Assembly: GCF_004054105.1 (NCBI RefSeq)
Contig: NZ_SBLC01000013.1
Span: 50,872-114,871 of the forward strand
Direction: 5' to 3'
DNA: 64,000 nucleotides
Source of the DNA: Falsigemmobacter intermedius
GTDB lineage: Bacteria; Pseudomonadota; Alphaproteobacteria; Rhodobacterales; Rhodobacteraceae
Both the position numbers and the translations under genes were made by a program. How positions within the stretch are numbered: the stretch's first letter is position 1; each line of letters opens with the position of its first letter. This document shows, in pieces, positions 45,507 to 54,504 of this stretch. Under the pieces are notes generated by a model. The model was given only the letters and a program-made list of their open reading frames with translations, did no database searches and was not told the origin of the DNA.

Positions 45507-45624
45507 GAGTCCTCCTTCCGACTGTCCGCAGTATGGACAGGTATAAGGAGAGTCTTTGGCGCATCCTTTGCATCTGTCAACCTGTTCATTGTACCTGCTC
45601 TCAGTAGGTACGGGGAGGACTGCG

Positions 45625-46152
45625 ATGATAACATTGGAAAATTACCTGCGCACAGCGTCGCGGGTGCTGGCGCTTGTGGCCCTCGCGGGGCTTTTGGGGC
45701 TGGCCATGATGACGACGCTGGATGTCGTGATGCGCTGGCTGTTCAAGGCCCCCATCCAGGGCGTGAATGATGTCAGCTCAGTGGTCATGGCGGTCGTCAT
45801 CGCAGCCTGCCTGCCTGCGAATTTTGCCTTCCGGCAAAACATCACGGTCACCCTTCTGGGCTCAGCCTGCGGCCCGAAGGTCAGCGCAAATCTGAATGTC
45901 TTTGCCTCCCTCATCACCATGATTTTTGCGGGTCTGATGGCATGGGCCTTCGTGCCCTATGCGATCAGCTCCTGGGAGAGCGGCGCACAGACATGGGTGC
46001 TTCGGATGCCGCTGTGGCCGTTCTGGGTGGCGGCTGCGGTCTTTGTGATCCTGGCTGCCCTCGCGCAGCTGGTCGTGCTTTTGTCGGATCTCGTGGCCCT
46101 TGCCCGCGGCGGCGCGCGCCTTGCGGACGCTGAAGAGCCGACCGCCCTTTAA
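45625..46152 (+). CDS. TRAP transporter small permease (DctQ family)
   Basis: This 175-residue membrane protein has four hydrophobic segments. The DctQ-type region is TLDVVMRWLFKAPIQGVNDVSSVVMAVVIAACLPANFAFRQNITVTLL. ATG 45625 has GGGGAGGA upstream. It pairs with the large permease 33 bases downstream. No binding protein is in this operon, although the family requires one; the DctP-like protein at 31891 is a candidate. Confidence 0.9.
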   Translation: MITLENYLRTASRVLALVALAGLLGLAMMTTLDVVMRWLFKAPIQGVNDVSSVVMAVVIAACLPANFAFRQNITVTLLGSACGPKVSANLNVFASLITMIFAGLMAWAFVPYAISSWESGAQTWVLRMPLWPFWVAAAVFVILAALAQLVVLLSDLVALARGGARLADAEEPTAL

Positions 46153-46185
46153 CCCTCTCTCCCTCTGCACTTACCCGGAGATCAC

Positions 46186-47487
46186 ATGGATCCGCTTTAT
46201 CTGGCCCTGACCGGCCTTCTTGTGATGCTTGGTCTGATCGCCCTGCATGTTCCGATCGGGGTTGCCATGGCGCTGGTCGGCGTGGCGGGCTTTGCGCAGA
46301 TCGCGGGCTGGGGGCCGGCGCTGTCGCTGATGGCCTCTGAGCCGGCCTCGACGATGGGCAACCTCGATCTGGCCGTGGTGCCGCTCTTCATGCTGATGGG
46401 GAGCCTTGCCACCACCGGGGGGCTGGCCGCCGATGTCTATAATCTGGCCTCTGCCATGCTGGGGCACCGCCGGGGCGGGCTTGCGACCACGACGGTTCTG
46501 GCCAGCGCCGGTTTTGGCGCTGTCTGCGGCTCGGGGATTGCCACAACGGCGACCTTTGGCCGGGTGGCCATGCCCGAGATGCTGGCGCGCGGTTATGCGC
46601 CGGGTCTGGCGGCAGGGACCATTGCGGCCGGGGGCACCCTGGGCATTATCGTCCCCCCCTCCGGAATTATGATCCTCTACTCGGTGCTGACGGAAACCTC
46701 GGTGCTCGATCTCTTCACAGCAGCAGTTATTCCGGCGGCGCTGACGGTGCTGTGCTATTACTTGGCGGTGCGCGTCACCGTCGCCCTGAACCCTGCCGCA
46801 GGCCCCGAGGGCCCGCGCCTGCCCTGGCGCGCGCGTCTGGCGGCGATCCGTCAGGGCTGGGGCGTGCTTTTGCTGGGGGCCGCGGTTCTGGGCGGAATTT
46901 ACTCGGGCATCTTCACGGTCAGCGAAGCAGCTTCCGTGGGCGTGGCCATTGCCTTTGTCTTTGCGCTGATCCGGGGCAAGCTGACCAAAGCCAGCCTGAT
47001 CGGCGTCTTGGCCGAGGCCAGCGCTGCGACGGCGATGATCTATGTCATGGTCTTTGGCGCGACGATCTTTTCTTATTTCATCACCGTCACCGGGGCGGCC
47101 GCTTTTGTGGTGGAGTGGATCAGCGCGCTCGATGTCGCCCCCCTGGTGGTGATCTTCCTGCTGCTCGCGCTTTATATTGTCATGGGGGCCTTCTTTGACG
47201 AAGTCGCCGCCATGGTGATCACGCTGCCCTTCGTGGTGCCGCTGGTGCTGCACTTTGGCTATGATCTGGTCTGGTGGGGCATCATCAACGTGGCCGTCAT
47301 CGGCATCGGGATGATCACGCCGCCCGTCGGGATCAACGTTATGGTCCTGAACGCGATGCACAAAGAGACCCCCCTTGGCGTCATTTACCGCGGAATTTTC
47401 CCCTTCCTGATGGCTGATCTGGTCCGCCTCTCGGTCCTGGTGATCTTTCCTGCCCTCACCCTCTGGCTGCCGCAGATGCTGCGCTGA
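46186..47487 (+). CDS. TRAP transporter large permease (DctM family)
   Basis: This 433-residue permease has about 12 membrane helices with the repeats typical of DctM: ASAGFGAVCGSGIATTATFGRVAMPEMLARGYAPGLAAGTIAAGGTLGIIVPPSGIMILYSVLTETSVLDLF and VIGIGMITPPVGINVMVLN. It uses a sodium or proton gradient to import an organic acid. It is followed 30 bases later by the FAH-family hydrolase, so transport and the last step of ring breakdown are co-expressed. Confidence 0.94.
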   Translation: MDPLYLALTGLLVMLGLIALHVPIGVAMALVGVAGFAQIAGWGPALSLMASEPASTMGNLDLAVVPLFMLMGSLATTGGLAADVYNLASAMLGHRRGGLATTTVLASAGFGAVCGSGIATTATFGRVAMPEMLARGYAPGLAAGTIAAGGTLGIIVPPSGIMILYSVLTETSVLDLFTAAVIPAALTVLCYYLAVRVTVALNPAAGPEGPRLPWRARLAAIRQGWGVLLLGAAVLGGIYSGIFTVSEAASVGVAIAFVFALIRGKLTKASLIGVLAEASAATAMIYVMVFGATIFSYFITVTGAAAFVVEWISALDVAPLVVIFLLLALYIVMGAFFDEVAAMVITLPFVVPLVLHFGYDLVWWGIINVAVIGIGMITPPVGINVMVLNAMHKETPLGVIYRGIFPFLMADLVRLSVLVIFPALTLWLPQMLR

Positions 47488-47517
47488 GCTTTCTTTTCGA
47501 CGATGACGGAGACGACT

Positions 47518-48360
47518 ATGCCTATTGCTTCCTATATCCTGCCCTGCGGCACCGCGTCCTATGGCTTTGTGACCGGCGAGACGCTGCGCGATGCAGGCGC
47601 GGATCTGCGCGCCCGTGCAGCCGATCTGCGCGCTTTCCTCGCCACCGGTGAAGACCTCTCGGCTGTGGCCGCGGGCGAGACGCTGGCCCTGTCGCAGGTC
47701 AGACTGCTGTCGCCGCTGCCGAACCCGGATAAGATCATCTGCATCGGCCTGAACTATATGAGCCATATCCTGGAGACCGGCCGCGAAAAGCCTGCGCATC
47801 CGCCGATCTTCACCCGCTATCCCGGCTCTATCGTGGCGCACGGCGAAGATCTGCTGCGCCCCAAATCCTCGACCTGGTTCGATTTTGAGGGCGAACTGGC
47901 CGTGATCATCGGCAAAGGCGGGCGTCACATCGCCGAGGCCGATGCGATGGCAGCCATTGCCGGCTACGCCTGCTTCAACGACGGCTCCGTGCGTGATTTC
48001 CAGCGCCACTCCAGCCAGTTCTGGCCGGGCAAAAACTTCGACCGTTCGGGCGCCATGGGCCCCTTCATGGTGACCAGTGCTGAGCTGCTCGATCCGGCGT
48101 CGCAACATATGATCACCCGGCTGAACGGCGAGGAAATGCAATCGACGCCGATCTCGGATCTGGCTTTCGACATTCCGGCACTAATTGCCTATTGCTCGTC
48201 GATCTGCACGCTGCTGCCGGGTGACGTGATTGCAACCGGCACCCCCGGCGGCGTCGGCCTCTTCCGTGAACCGAAATTGTTCATGAAGGCCGGTGACACG
48301 GTCGAGGTGGAAATCAGCGGCGTCGGCCTGCTGCGCAATGGTGTTGTTGACGAGGCGTAA
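47518..48360 (+). CDS. Fumarylacetoacetate hydrolase family protein
   Basis: This 280-residue protein has the FAH signature: KIICIGLNYMSHILETGREKPAHPPIFTRYPGSIV, FDFEGELAVIIGKGGRHI with the Mg-binding acidic residues, CFNDGSVRDFQ and GDVIATGTPGGVGLFREPKLFMKAGDTVEVEISGVGLLRN. Related enzymes hydrolyse or decarboxylate meta-cleavage products and acylpyruvates. ATG 47518 has GGAG upstream and is preferred to 47503. It probably acts on the ring-fission product of the dioxygenase at 42010. Confidence 0.92.
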   Translation: MPIASYILPCGTASYGFVTGETLRDAGADLRARAADLRAFLATGEDLSAVAAGETLALSQVRLLSPLPNPDKIICIGLNYMSHILETGREKPAHPPIFTRYPGSIVAHGEDLLRPKSSTWFDFEGELAVIIGKGGRHIAEADAMAAIAGYACFNDGSVRDFQRHSSQFWPGKNFDRSGAMGPFMVTSAELLDPASQHMITRLNGEEMQSTPISDLAFDIPALIAYCSSICTLLPGDVIATGTPGGVGLFREPKLFMKAGDTVEVEISGVGLLRNGVVDEA

Positions 48361-48522
48361 GCCCCGCTTCTTTGTCAGAGACCGCGTCCCCCCTGCCCGG
48401 AGGGGGGCGCACCACCTGCCCCGTGATCGGGGCAACATCCGGACCGTCTTGTCCAAATCCGTGCAGGCTCTTATGAACAGCCGCATCCGCCGCCCCAGAG
48501 GCACGGCGATAAGTGTTTGTGA
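48361..48522. other. Spacer upstream of the rsmJ-like frame, no intact gene
   Basis: The spacer between the FAH-family gene and the methyltransferase frame holds no convincing ORF. It contains a hairpin-prone GC-rich stretch near 48390-48410. I do not recognise the N-terminal part of a longer methyltransferase in any frame. Confidence 0.4.
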
Positions 48523-48630
48523 GAGGACAGGGCCATAGCCAGCCTGCGCGTTGATTACCTTAGCGGAGCGATTGCTCATCGCCTGAAATATGGCGGCGGG
48601 CGCCTTCAGGCGCTCGGGCGCGCCCTCGGG

Positions 48631-49149
48631 ATGAAGGGAAAGCAGGAGTTCCATGTCGTGGATGCCACGGCCGGTCTTGGCCGTGACGCCTTCATCATGG
48701 CCTCGCTCGGCGCTCAGGTGACGCTGATTGAGCGTTCCGAGACGATGCAGAACCTTCTGCAGGAGGGGCTGGAGCAATGCCGGCAGGCGGGCGGTGAATA
48801 TGCCGAGATCGCCGGGCGGATGACGCTTTTATGCGGCGATGCCAAAGACCTTCTGCCGCAGCTGGCGCCGGAGGTGATCTATGTGGATCCGATGCATCCT
48901 CCCCGCAAAAGCTCGGCGCTGGTCAAACTTCCGCTTCGGCAGGTGCGTGACATCGTCGGTGCGGATGAAGATTCCGCCGAACTGATGCAGGTGGCTCTGG
49001 CCAGCGCGCGCAGGCGCACCGTGCTGAAGTGGCCGCTGAAAGGCAAGCCGCTGGAGGGGATCCGAAAGCCCTCGCATCAGATCCTTGGCAAATCCACCCG
49101 TTATGATGTGTTCCTCTCGCCGGTTCAGACCGCTGCCGAAAAGCCGTGA
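48631..49149 (+). CDS. 16S rRNA (guanine) methyltransferase RsmJ-like, N-terminus missing
   Basis: The encoded part has the RsmJ SAM-binding signature VVDATAGLGRDAFIMASLGAQVTLIER, EVIYVDPMHPPRKSSALVK and a C-terminal KSTRYDVFLSP. RsmJ methylates G1516 of 16S rRNA in E. coli. The first usable ATG is 48631, but the same frame continues upstream to a stop at 48520-48522. Between them it encodes RVDYLSGAIAHRLKYGGGR, which matches the segment before the SAM motif in the family (VDFVGGAMAHRRKFGGG). That stretch has no ATG, GTG or TTG, so the true start is non-canonical, frameshifted or deleted. It may be a pseudogene. Confidence 0.65.
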   Translation: MKGKQEFHVVDATAGLGRDAFIMASLGAQVTLIERSETMQNLLQEGLEQCRQAGGEYAEIAGRMTLLCGDAKDLLPQLAPEVIYVDPMHPPRKSSALVKLPLRQVRDIVGADEDSAELMQVALASARRRTVLKWPLKGKPLEGIRKPSHQILGKSTRYDVFLSPVQTAAEKP

Positions 49150-49294
49150 GGCGTGAGCTGACTGATCTGTGACCAGGCCTGCCGGGCGGGCCGCACACCT
49201 GGGCCCCTGAGCGGAGATCCACTCACGACGGATCCGGGCGGAAGCCTGACGCCCGCAGAGACGTTGACCGTCACCTTACAGGAGGGTGGCGCCG

Positions 49295-49795
49295 ATGTAT
49301 GAATGGGTCTCCCAGATCGAGTGGCCGGATATGCTGCGCCAGACGATCACGCTTCTTGTGGCCTATCTCCTGGCGCTGCCCATCGGCTGGAACCGGGAAC
49401 GCGAAGAACGCAGCGCAGGTCTGCGGACCTTCCCGCTCGTCGCCGTCTCCTGTTGCGGGTTCGTCCAGGCCGCAGAGGGGCGTCTGGGCGAGGATCTTGG
49501 CGCGATGGGGGCGGTGGTCGAAGGTCTGATTACCGGCATCGGCTTCATCGGAGGCGGCGCAATTCTGAAACTTCAGAACTCCGTCACGGGCACAGCCACC
49601 GCAGCCAGTCTCTGGGGGACGGGCGCGATCGGGGCGGCTGTGGGGCTCGGGGCCTATGAGGTTGCGATTGTCATCGCACTTCTGACCACGGCGACCCTGG
49701 CGGTCCTGCCGCGTTTCAAACCCGAAGGGGCAGAGGGCCCGCAGCCGGAGACAGGTCCCGGCCCTGAAGAGGGCGCGGCATCCGACGATCGGTGA
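49295..49795 (+). CDS. MgtC/SapB family membrane protein
   Basis: This 166-residue inner-membrane protein has four hydrophobic segments. The MgtC pattern is ITLLVAYLLALPIGWNREREERSAGLRTFPLVAVSCCG, GLITGIGFIGGGAILKLQNSVTGTATAASLWGTGAIGAAVGLG. The family modulates magnesium homeostasis or virulence through P-type and F-type ATPases. ATG 49295 has AGGAGG upstream; the in-frame GTG at 49286 is too close to it. It appears monocistronic, ending near a hairpin at 49875. Confidence 0.9.
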   Translation: MYEWVSQIEWPDMLRQTITLLVAYLLALPIGWNREREERSAGLRTFPLVAVSCCGFVQAAEGRLGEDLGAMGAVVEGLITGIGFIGGGAILKLQNSVTGTATAASLWGTGAIGAAVGLGAYEVAIVIALLTTATLAVLPRFKPEGAEGPQPETGPGPEEGAASDDR

Positions 49796-49874
49796 GGGTT
49801 TCTTTCTGGCCATTTCGCCATGGGCCGGGAATGGCGGGGAAGGAAGAAAGCCCTTTCTTCCCGCTGCAGACTGA

Positions 49875-49908
49875 CCGGCCTCACGGGCATTGAAGCCTGT
49901 GAGGCCGG
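49875..49908. terminator. Strong hairpin between convergent genes
   Basis: CCGGCCTCACGGGC and GCCTGTGAGGCCGG pair across a six-base loop. It lies between the convergent MgtC-like and NtaA-like genes, with CTTTT eight bases after it on the plus strand. Confidence 0.6.
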
Positions 49909-49920
49909 GGGCAGGTCTTT

Positions 49921-51225
49921 TCAAGTGGCGCGCGGATGGCGGGGGCGTTTCAGGCCCAGATGCTCGCGCAGGGTCCGGCCCTGGTAGTCTTCGCGGAACA
50001 GACCGCGGCTTTGCAGGATCGGCACGACTTTCGTGGCAAAATCTTCGAGGGGTTTGGGAAACCAGGCGGGCATAATGTTGAAGCCATCCGCCGCCCCGGC
50101 CTCAAACCAGGCCCCGATCTCATCGGCCACCTCTTCGGCGGTGCCCACCAGCATCAGATGACCACGCGCGGCACCCACCATATTCAACAGCTGACGGATC
50201 GTCAGATTGCGGCTGCGCGCCAGACGGATCAGCAGCTCTGAGCGCGAGCGGATCTCTTCGGACACCGGAATATCGGGGAGCGGGCCGTCGATGTCATAGC
50301 CCGAAACATCGGTGCCCAGACGCTCATTGAGCAAAGGATAGGCCTCTGCGGGATCGGTGCGGCTTTGAAGCTGCTCCAGAAGGGCCTCTGCCTCCGCCCG
50401 GGTGTCGCCGATCAGCACGAAAGCGCCGGGCATGATGGCCAGCTCATCGGGGTTGCGGCCGTATTTCGCCATGCGGGCCTTCAGCCCGTCATAAAAGGCT
50501 TTTGCCCCCTCCAGCGTTGCCTGAGCGGTGAAGACCACATCGGCACTGCGCGCCGCCAGTTCCTGCCCCGGATCGGACGATCCGGCCTGAATGATCACCG
50601 GATGCCCCTGGGGCGGGCGGGTGACATTCAGCGGGCCTTTGACCTCAAAATAGCGGCCCTTGTGGTCGAGGACATGCATTTTAGCGGGGTCGATATAGCG
50701 GCCCTCTTCGGCGTCCTGCACATAGGCATCATCCTCCCAGCTGTCCCATAGCGCGCGCACCACCGAGACATATTCATCAGCGATCTCATAACGGGCGTCG
50801 TGATCGGGATGGGCTTTGCCGAAATTGGCGGCAGAACGCGCGTAAGAGGTCGTCACCACGTTCCAGCCCGCGCGACCGCCGCTGAGGTGATCGAGCGAGG
50901 CGAAGACCCGGGCCGTGTGAAACGGCTCGCCATAGGTGGTGGAGGCGGTGGCCGCGAGACCGATGTGGCGCGTTCCCATGGCCAGGGCCGAAAGCAGAGT
51001 CAGCGGCTCCAGCCGGGCCACCATCGACGGATGCGCCGTGGGCGATGTGGTCAGACCATCGGCCAGGAAGACCATGTCGAACTTCGCCTCTTCGGCGATG
51101 CGGGTGACATTTTGCAGATGCGGCAGGTTTTCAGAGCCATAGGTCGCCCCCGGCATCTGCCAGCCCGCGACGTGATGCCCCGCCCCCTGCAGAAAGAGGC
51201 CGAGATGAAGCTGTTTTCGGGTCAT
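49921..51225 (-). CDS. FMNH2-dependent monooxygenase, NtaA/SnaA/DszA family (LLM class)
   Basis: This 434-residue luciferase-like protein has the N-terminus LHLGLFLQGAGHHVAGWQMP, the conserved GYGEPFHTARVFASLDHLSGGRAGWNVVTT-type segment and QAGSSDPGQELAARSADVVFTAQ. These are typical of NtaA/EmoA/DszA enzymes that use reduced FMN from a separate reductase to cleave C-N or C-S bonds. It is the last gene of a minus-strand TTT operon. No reductase is adjacent; the flavin reductase at 20489 is one candidate. Confidence 0.92.
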   Translation of the reverse strand: MTRKQLHLGLFLQGAGHHVAGWQMPGATYGSENLPHLQNVTRIAEEAKFDMVFLADGLTTSPTAHPSMVARLEPLTLLSALAMGTRHIGLAATASTTYGEPFHTARVFASLDHLSGGRAGWNVVTTSYARSAANFGKAHPDHDARYEIADEYVSVVRALWDSWEDDAYVQDAEEGRYIDPAKMHVLDHKGRYFEVKGPLNVTRPPQGHPVIIQAGSSDPGQELAARSADVVFTAQATLEGAKAFYDGLKARMAKYGRNPDELAIMPGAFVLIGDTRAEAEALLEQLQSRTDPAEAYPLLNERLGTDVSGYDIDGPLPDIPVSEEIRSRSELLIRLARSRNLTIRQLLNMVGAARGHLMLVGTAEEVADEIGAWFEAGAADGFNIMPAWFPKPLEDFATKVVPILQSRGLFREDYQGRTLREHLGLKRPRHPRAT

Positions 51226-51228
51226 GGC

Positions 51229-52548
51229 TTAAAGCTCCGCAGAGGCAAGAAGAGAGAGTAAACGGTCGAAATCCGCCACGCTCTGCATGGAGCGGATCTG
51301 CGCCAGCAGGGTGTGGTTCTGCCCGGTGGCATCAAGAAATTTCTCTGACGGATCAGACAGGCCCCTCACCGCCGTCTCGCGGCGCTTGAGGCACCGGCCG
51401 TCGGTCAGGGTAAGAGCGACTTCCGCAAAGCGGGTTTTCGGATCATTCGACTGGCGCGGGGCGGTCTGATCCCATCTCCGCCTCACCCGGGCTGCGAGAG
51501 CGAGCGCCGCAGCGGAGACGGGGGTTTCATCAAAAGCCGCCACGCTCAGCCGGCGATCAAGCAGCGCGCGCGCCAGCACATATTCCACACTGAAGCGGCC
51601 TTCGACCCCGGTTTCGGGCGCAGGCCCCGTTATCAGCGCCGCATCCCCGCCGGGCGGGAAGGTCACGGTGACGGCGGCCACCTCATCTGCGGCGGGGTCG
51701 TGCTGCGCGATCAGATGCAGCATGGCCTGGGCCGCGCAATGAGTGGCGGTGCAGCAGGCAAATTCCTTGAAAATCAGCCCCGGCGCCTCGATCTGCCATG
51801 GCGCGCCCCAGCCGGGCAGCAGCTTTTCGGGGGCGGCGCTGTCAAAGCCCATCAGGGCGATGAAGCCCGTCGGCCCGTCCAGAAGGCTCTCCGAGCCGGA
51901 GAGACCCGCCTCAACCATGACCACCGCCTCAAGCCCGGCCCGCGCGGCCATCGCGGCGTGAAAGGGTTTCACTTCTGTGCCGAACTGACCGCGCAGCCCC
52001 GCGCCCTGGGTGGCCCCGAGGCTCAGGGCTTTTGCGATGTCCTGCGGGGGCAATCCGCGCAGCCAGGCCACAGCGGCAGCGGCCGCCCCTGACCCGACCG
52101 TCGAGGTGGCGTGAAAGCCGCGCTCATAATGCGAGGGGCCAAGGCTCAGGCCCAGACGGCCCGCCACCTCAAGACCCACCACAAAGGCCTCCAGAACGCG
52201 CGCGGCGCTCTCGCCGCGCCTTGCGGCCAGCAGGGCGGGAAAAAGCACCGTTCCCGGGTGGCCGCGCATGGAGGCATGGACATCGTCATAATCGAGCGCA
52301 TGGCCGCTATAGGCATTGAGCAGCGCAGCCGTGGTCGGATCAACCCGCGCGGCGCTTCCGATCACCAGGGTCTGGCCCTTGCCCGCGCCGGGCAGAAAGG
52401 CCGCTTTGAAGCGCTGAAAATCGCTGCCACGGCTGCCCGCGATGGCACAGGCCAGGTAATCCGTGAGCGCCAGCCGCGCGGCGGCGAGGGCCCCGGCCCC
52501 CGGGCGGGAGGCGGCGATATGTTCGGCAAGCTGAAGGGTCAGGGACAT
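51229..52548 (-). CDS. MmgE/PrpD family protein
   Basis: This 439-residue protein has the MmgE/PrpD pattern: LALTDYLACAIAGSRG, LLNAYSGHALDYDDVHASMRGHPGTVLFPALLA and GFHATSTVGSGAAAAAVAWLRGLPPQDIAKALSLGATQGAGL. The family includes 2-methylcitrate dehydratase, cis-aconitate decarboxylase and iminodisuccinate epimerase. The start overlaps the TctA stop by one base (TGATG), so it is translationally coupled to the transporter. It probably processes the imported polycarboxylate. Confidence 0.92.
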   Translation of the reverse strand: MSLTLQLAEHIAASRPGAGALAAARLALTDYLACAIAGSRGSDFQRFKAAFLPGAGKGQTLVIGSAARVDPTTAALLNAYSGHALDYDDVHASMRGHPGTVLFPALLAARRGESAARVLEAFVVGLEVAGRLGLSLGPSHYERGFHATSTVGSGAAAAAVAWLRGLPPQDIAKALSLGATQGAGLRGQFGTEVKPFHAAMAARAGLEAVVMVEAGLSGSESLLDGPTGFIALMGFDSAAPEKLLPGWGAPWQIEAPGLIFKEFACCTATHCAAQAMLHLIAQHDPAADEVAAVTVTFPPGGDAALITGPAPETGVEGRFSVEYVLARALLDRRLSVAAFDETPVSAAALALAARVRRRWDQTAPRQSNDPKTRFAEVALTLTDGRCLKRRETAVRGLSDPSEKFLDATGQNHTLLAQIRSMQSVADFDRLLSLLASAEL

Positions 52549-54050
52549 CAGATCTGCTCCGATCGGGCAGGGGGGGATCTGCGGGACCGGATCCCGGCGC
52601 GCAGGGCGAAGATCACGCAAAGCACGGTCAGACCGGCGAGAGCGAGGGTGATGGGGCGGTGAAGAAAGATCGTATAATCCCCCTGTGCCAGCAGCGCCGA
52701 GCGGCGGAAATTGGCTTCCAGCATCTCTCCCAGCACATAGGCCAGCACCAGCGGGCCAAGCGGAATGCCGATCTTTTGCAAAAGCCAGCCCAGCACCCCG
52801 AAGGCCATGGTGATATAGACCGGGTAGATGTCATTGGTGGTCGAATAGGCCCCCATGCAGCAGGTCACAACGATCAGTGCGGCCAGCAGCGGCTGTGGAA
52901 TATCCGTGACCTTTGCCCAGAACCGCACCCCCAGAAGCCCGGTCAGCACCATCACCGGCAGCCCGACCAGAAGCGCCGCAAAGATCGAATAGGGGATCTC
53001 GGGATGCGAGGAGAAGAGCATGGGTCCGGGCTGGATGCCCTGGATCATCAGCGCCCCCGCCAGCATGGCAGCGGTGGAAGAGCCGGGGATGCCGAGCGCG
53101 AGCAGCGGGGCGAGAGCGCCCGGCACGGCAGAGTTATTCGCAGCCTCTGCGGCGGCCACGCCATGGGGGTTGCCTTTGCCGAAGCTGTCGGGGTCATCTG
53201 AGCGGCGCCTTGTCTCATTATAGGCGACAAGCGAGGCAATGACCGCGCCTGCGCCGGGGATGACCCCAATGAAAAAGCCAAGGACCGAACTGCGGGTCAT
53301 GGTGCCCCACATGCCTTTGTACATCGACAGCGGAAAGGCCATCAGCGAGCCGATCTTTCCGGCCCGGCCCGATGTCACCACAGCGCGTTCCGCCATCATC
53401 AGCGCCTCAGACAGCGCATAGATCCCGGTCAGCGCCGCCACCAGGGGGATGCCGTCGTAAAACATCGGCGCAGGCGTGAAGCGCGGCTGGCCCGAGATGC
53501 CGTCGATGCCGATCACCCCCGCCAGAAGGCCAAGCGCCACGGCAATCACCCCGCGCGGCGCAGAGGCTCCGCCAAGACCCGCCGCAAGCGTCAGACCCAG
53601 GACCGAGAGCATGAAATATTCGCTGGGTCCGAACTGAATGGCAAATTCGGCCAGCGGAATGGCGGTCATGATCAGCAGAAGGGCTGAGATGAGCGCGCCC
53701 ACGCCGCTGGCGATGATCGAGATATGCAGCGCTTTGGCCGCCTCGCCGCGCCGCGCCATGGGATAGCCGTCCCAGGCCGTGGCCACGGCCGCCGCCTCGC
53801 CGGGCGTATTGAGCAAAATGGCCGAGATTGCCCCGCCATATTCGGCAGCCACATAAAGCGAGATCAGCCCGATGATGGCGACCTGCGGGTCCATGCCATA
53901 GGTAAAGGGGATCAGCAGCGCGATGGTCAGCAGCGGCCCCACCCCCGGCATGGCCCCGATGCCGTAACCGATGATGGTGCCAAAGACGATGGCCGCAAGG
54001 ACCTGCCAGTGGAAAACCGCCTCGAGGCCCGTCAGCAAATGTTCGAACAT
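52548..54050 (-). CDS. Tripartite tricarboxylate transporter permease TctA
   Basis: This 500-residue permease has about 11-12 membrane helices and the TctA regions GTIIGYGIGAMPGVGPLLTIALLIPFTYG, AEYGGAISAILLNTPGEAAAVATAWDGYPMARRG and VIPGAGAVIASLVAYNETRR with GVAAAEAANNSAVPGALAPLLALGIPG. It is the third TctA of the window, in an operon with its own TctB and TctC. Confidence 0.95.
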   Translation of the reverse strand: MFEHLLTGLEAVFHWQVLAAIVFGTIIGYGIGAMPGVGPLLTIALLIPFTYGMDPQVAIIGLISLYVAAEYGGAISAILLNTPGEAAAVATAWDGYPMARRGEAAKALHISIIASGVGALISALLLIMTAIPLAEFAIQFGPSEYFMLSVLGLTLAAGLGGASAPRGVIAVALGLLAGVIGIDGISGQPRFTPAPMFYDGIPLVAALTGIYALSEALMMAERAVVTSGRAGKIGSLMAFPLSMYKGMWGTMTRSSVLGFFIGVIPGAGAVIASLVAYNETRRRSDDPDSFGKGNPHGVAAAEAANNSAVPGALAPLLALGIPGSSTAAMLAGALMIQGIQPGPMLFSSHPEIPYSIFAALLVGLPVMVLTGLLGVRFWAKVTDIPQPLLAALIVVTCCMGAYSTTNDIYPVYITMAFGVLGWLLQKIGIPLGPLVLAYVLGEMLEANFRRSALLAQGDYTIFLHRPITLALAGLTVLCVIFALRAGIRSRRSPPARSEQI

Positions 54051-54060
54051 CTCAGTTCCT

Positions 54061-54504
54061 TCAGAAGGGCACGTTCAGCAGCAGCCCGAACATCACCTGG
54101 ATCGCCAGTGTCACCGCAGCCGCGCCGCCAAAGATCACCGGCAGGCGCCGCTCGCCGAGCAGAGCCTGAAAAAGGGCCACAAAGGCGGCGATGACCGGCA
54201 GGATCGGCGCCTGCCCGAGCGCCGCGACAAAGGCGATCATCGCCAGCAGCGCCGCAAGGACCCGCAGGGGCTGTGAGACCTCAAAGGCAATGCTCTGATC
54301 ACGCCAGCCGCTGAGAAGCACCAGCGCGGCAAGCCCTAGCGCCAGAGCGGCAAGGCCGGGGAAAGCCCCGGACCCGACCGCATCTGCGCCGGAGAGCGCC
54401 TGCAGGCGCAGGCTTTCGCGGATCGCCCCGGCGCTCACGACCAGAAACAGCAGCGCTGCCCCCCGGCGCGTCGCAGCCGCGCTCAGATGAACTTTCCCCA
54501 TCAC
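54061..54504 (-). CDS. Tripartite tricarboxylate transporter TctB family protein
   Basis: This 147-residue small membrane subunit has four hydrophobic segments and the VGSGAFPGLAALALGLAALVLL region in place of the usual GPGFFP motif. The start overlaps the TctC stop by four bases. It is less conserved than the other two TctB proteins of the window but is identified by size, topology and position. Confidence 0.85.
   Translation of the reverse strand: MMGKVHLSAAATRRGAALLFLVVSAGAIRESLRLQALSGADAVGSGAFPGLAALALGLAALVLLSGWRDQSIAFEVSQPLRVLAALLAMIAFVAALGQAPILPVIAAFVALFQALLGERRLPVIFGGAAAVTLAIQVMFGLLLNVPF

Noticed and set aside
46171..48141. A 656-codon open frame on the minus strand
   Set aside because: It lies antisense to the DctM and FAH-family genes. 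The translation is rich in His, Gln and Arg without a domain.
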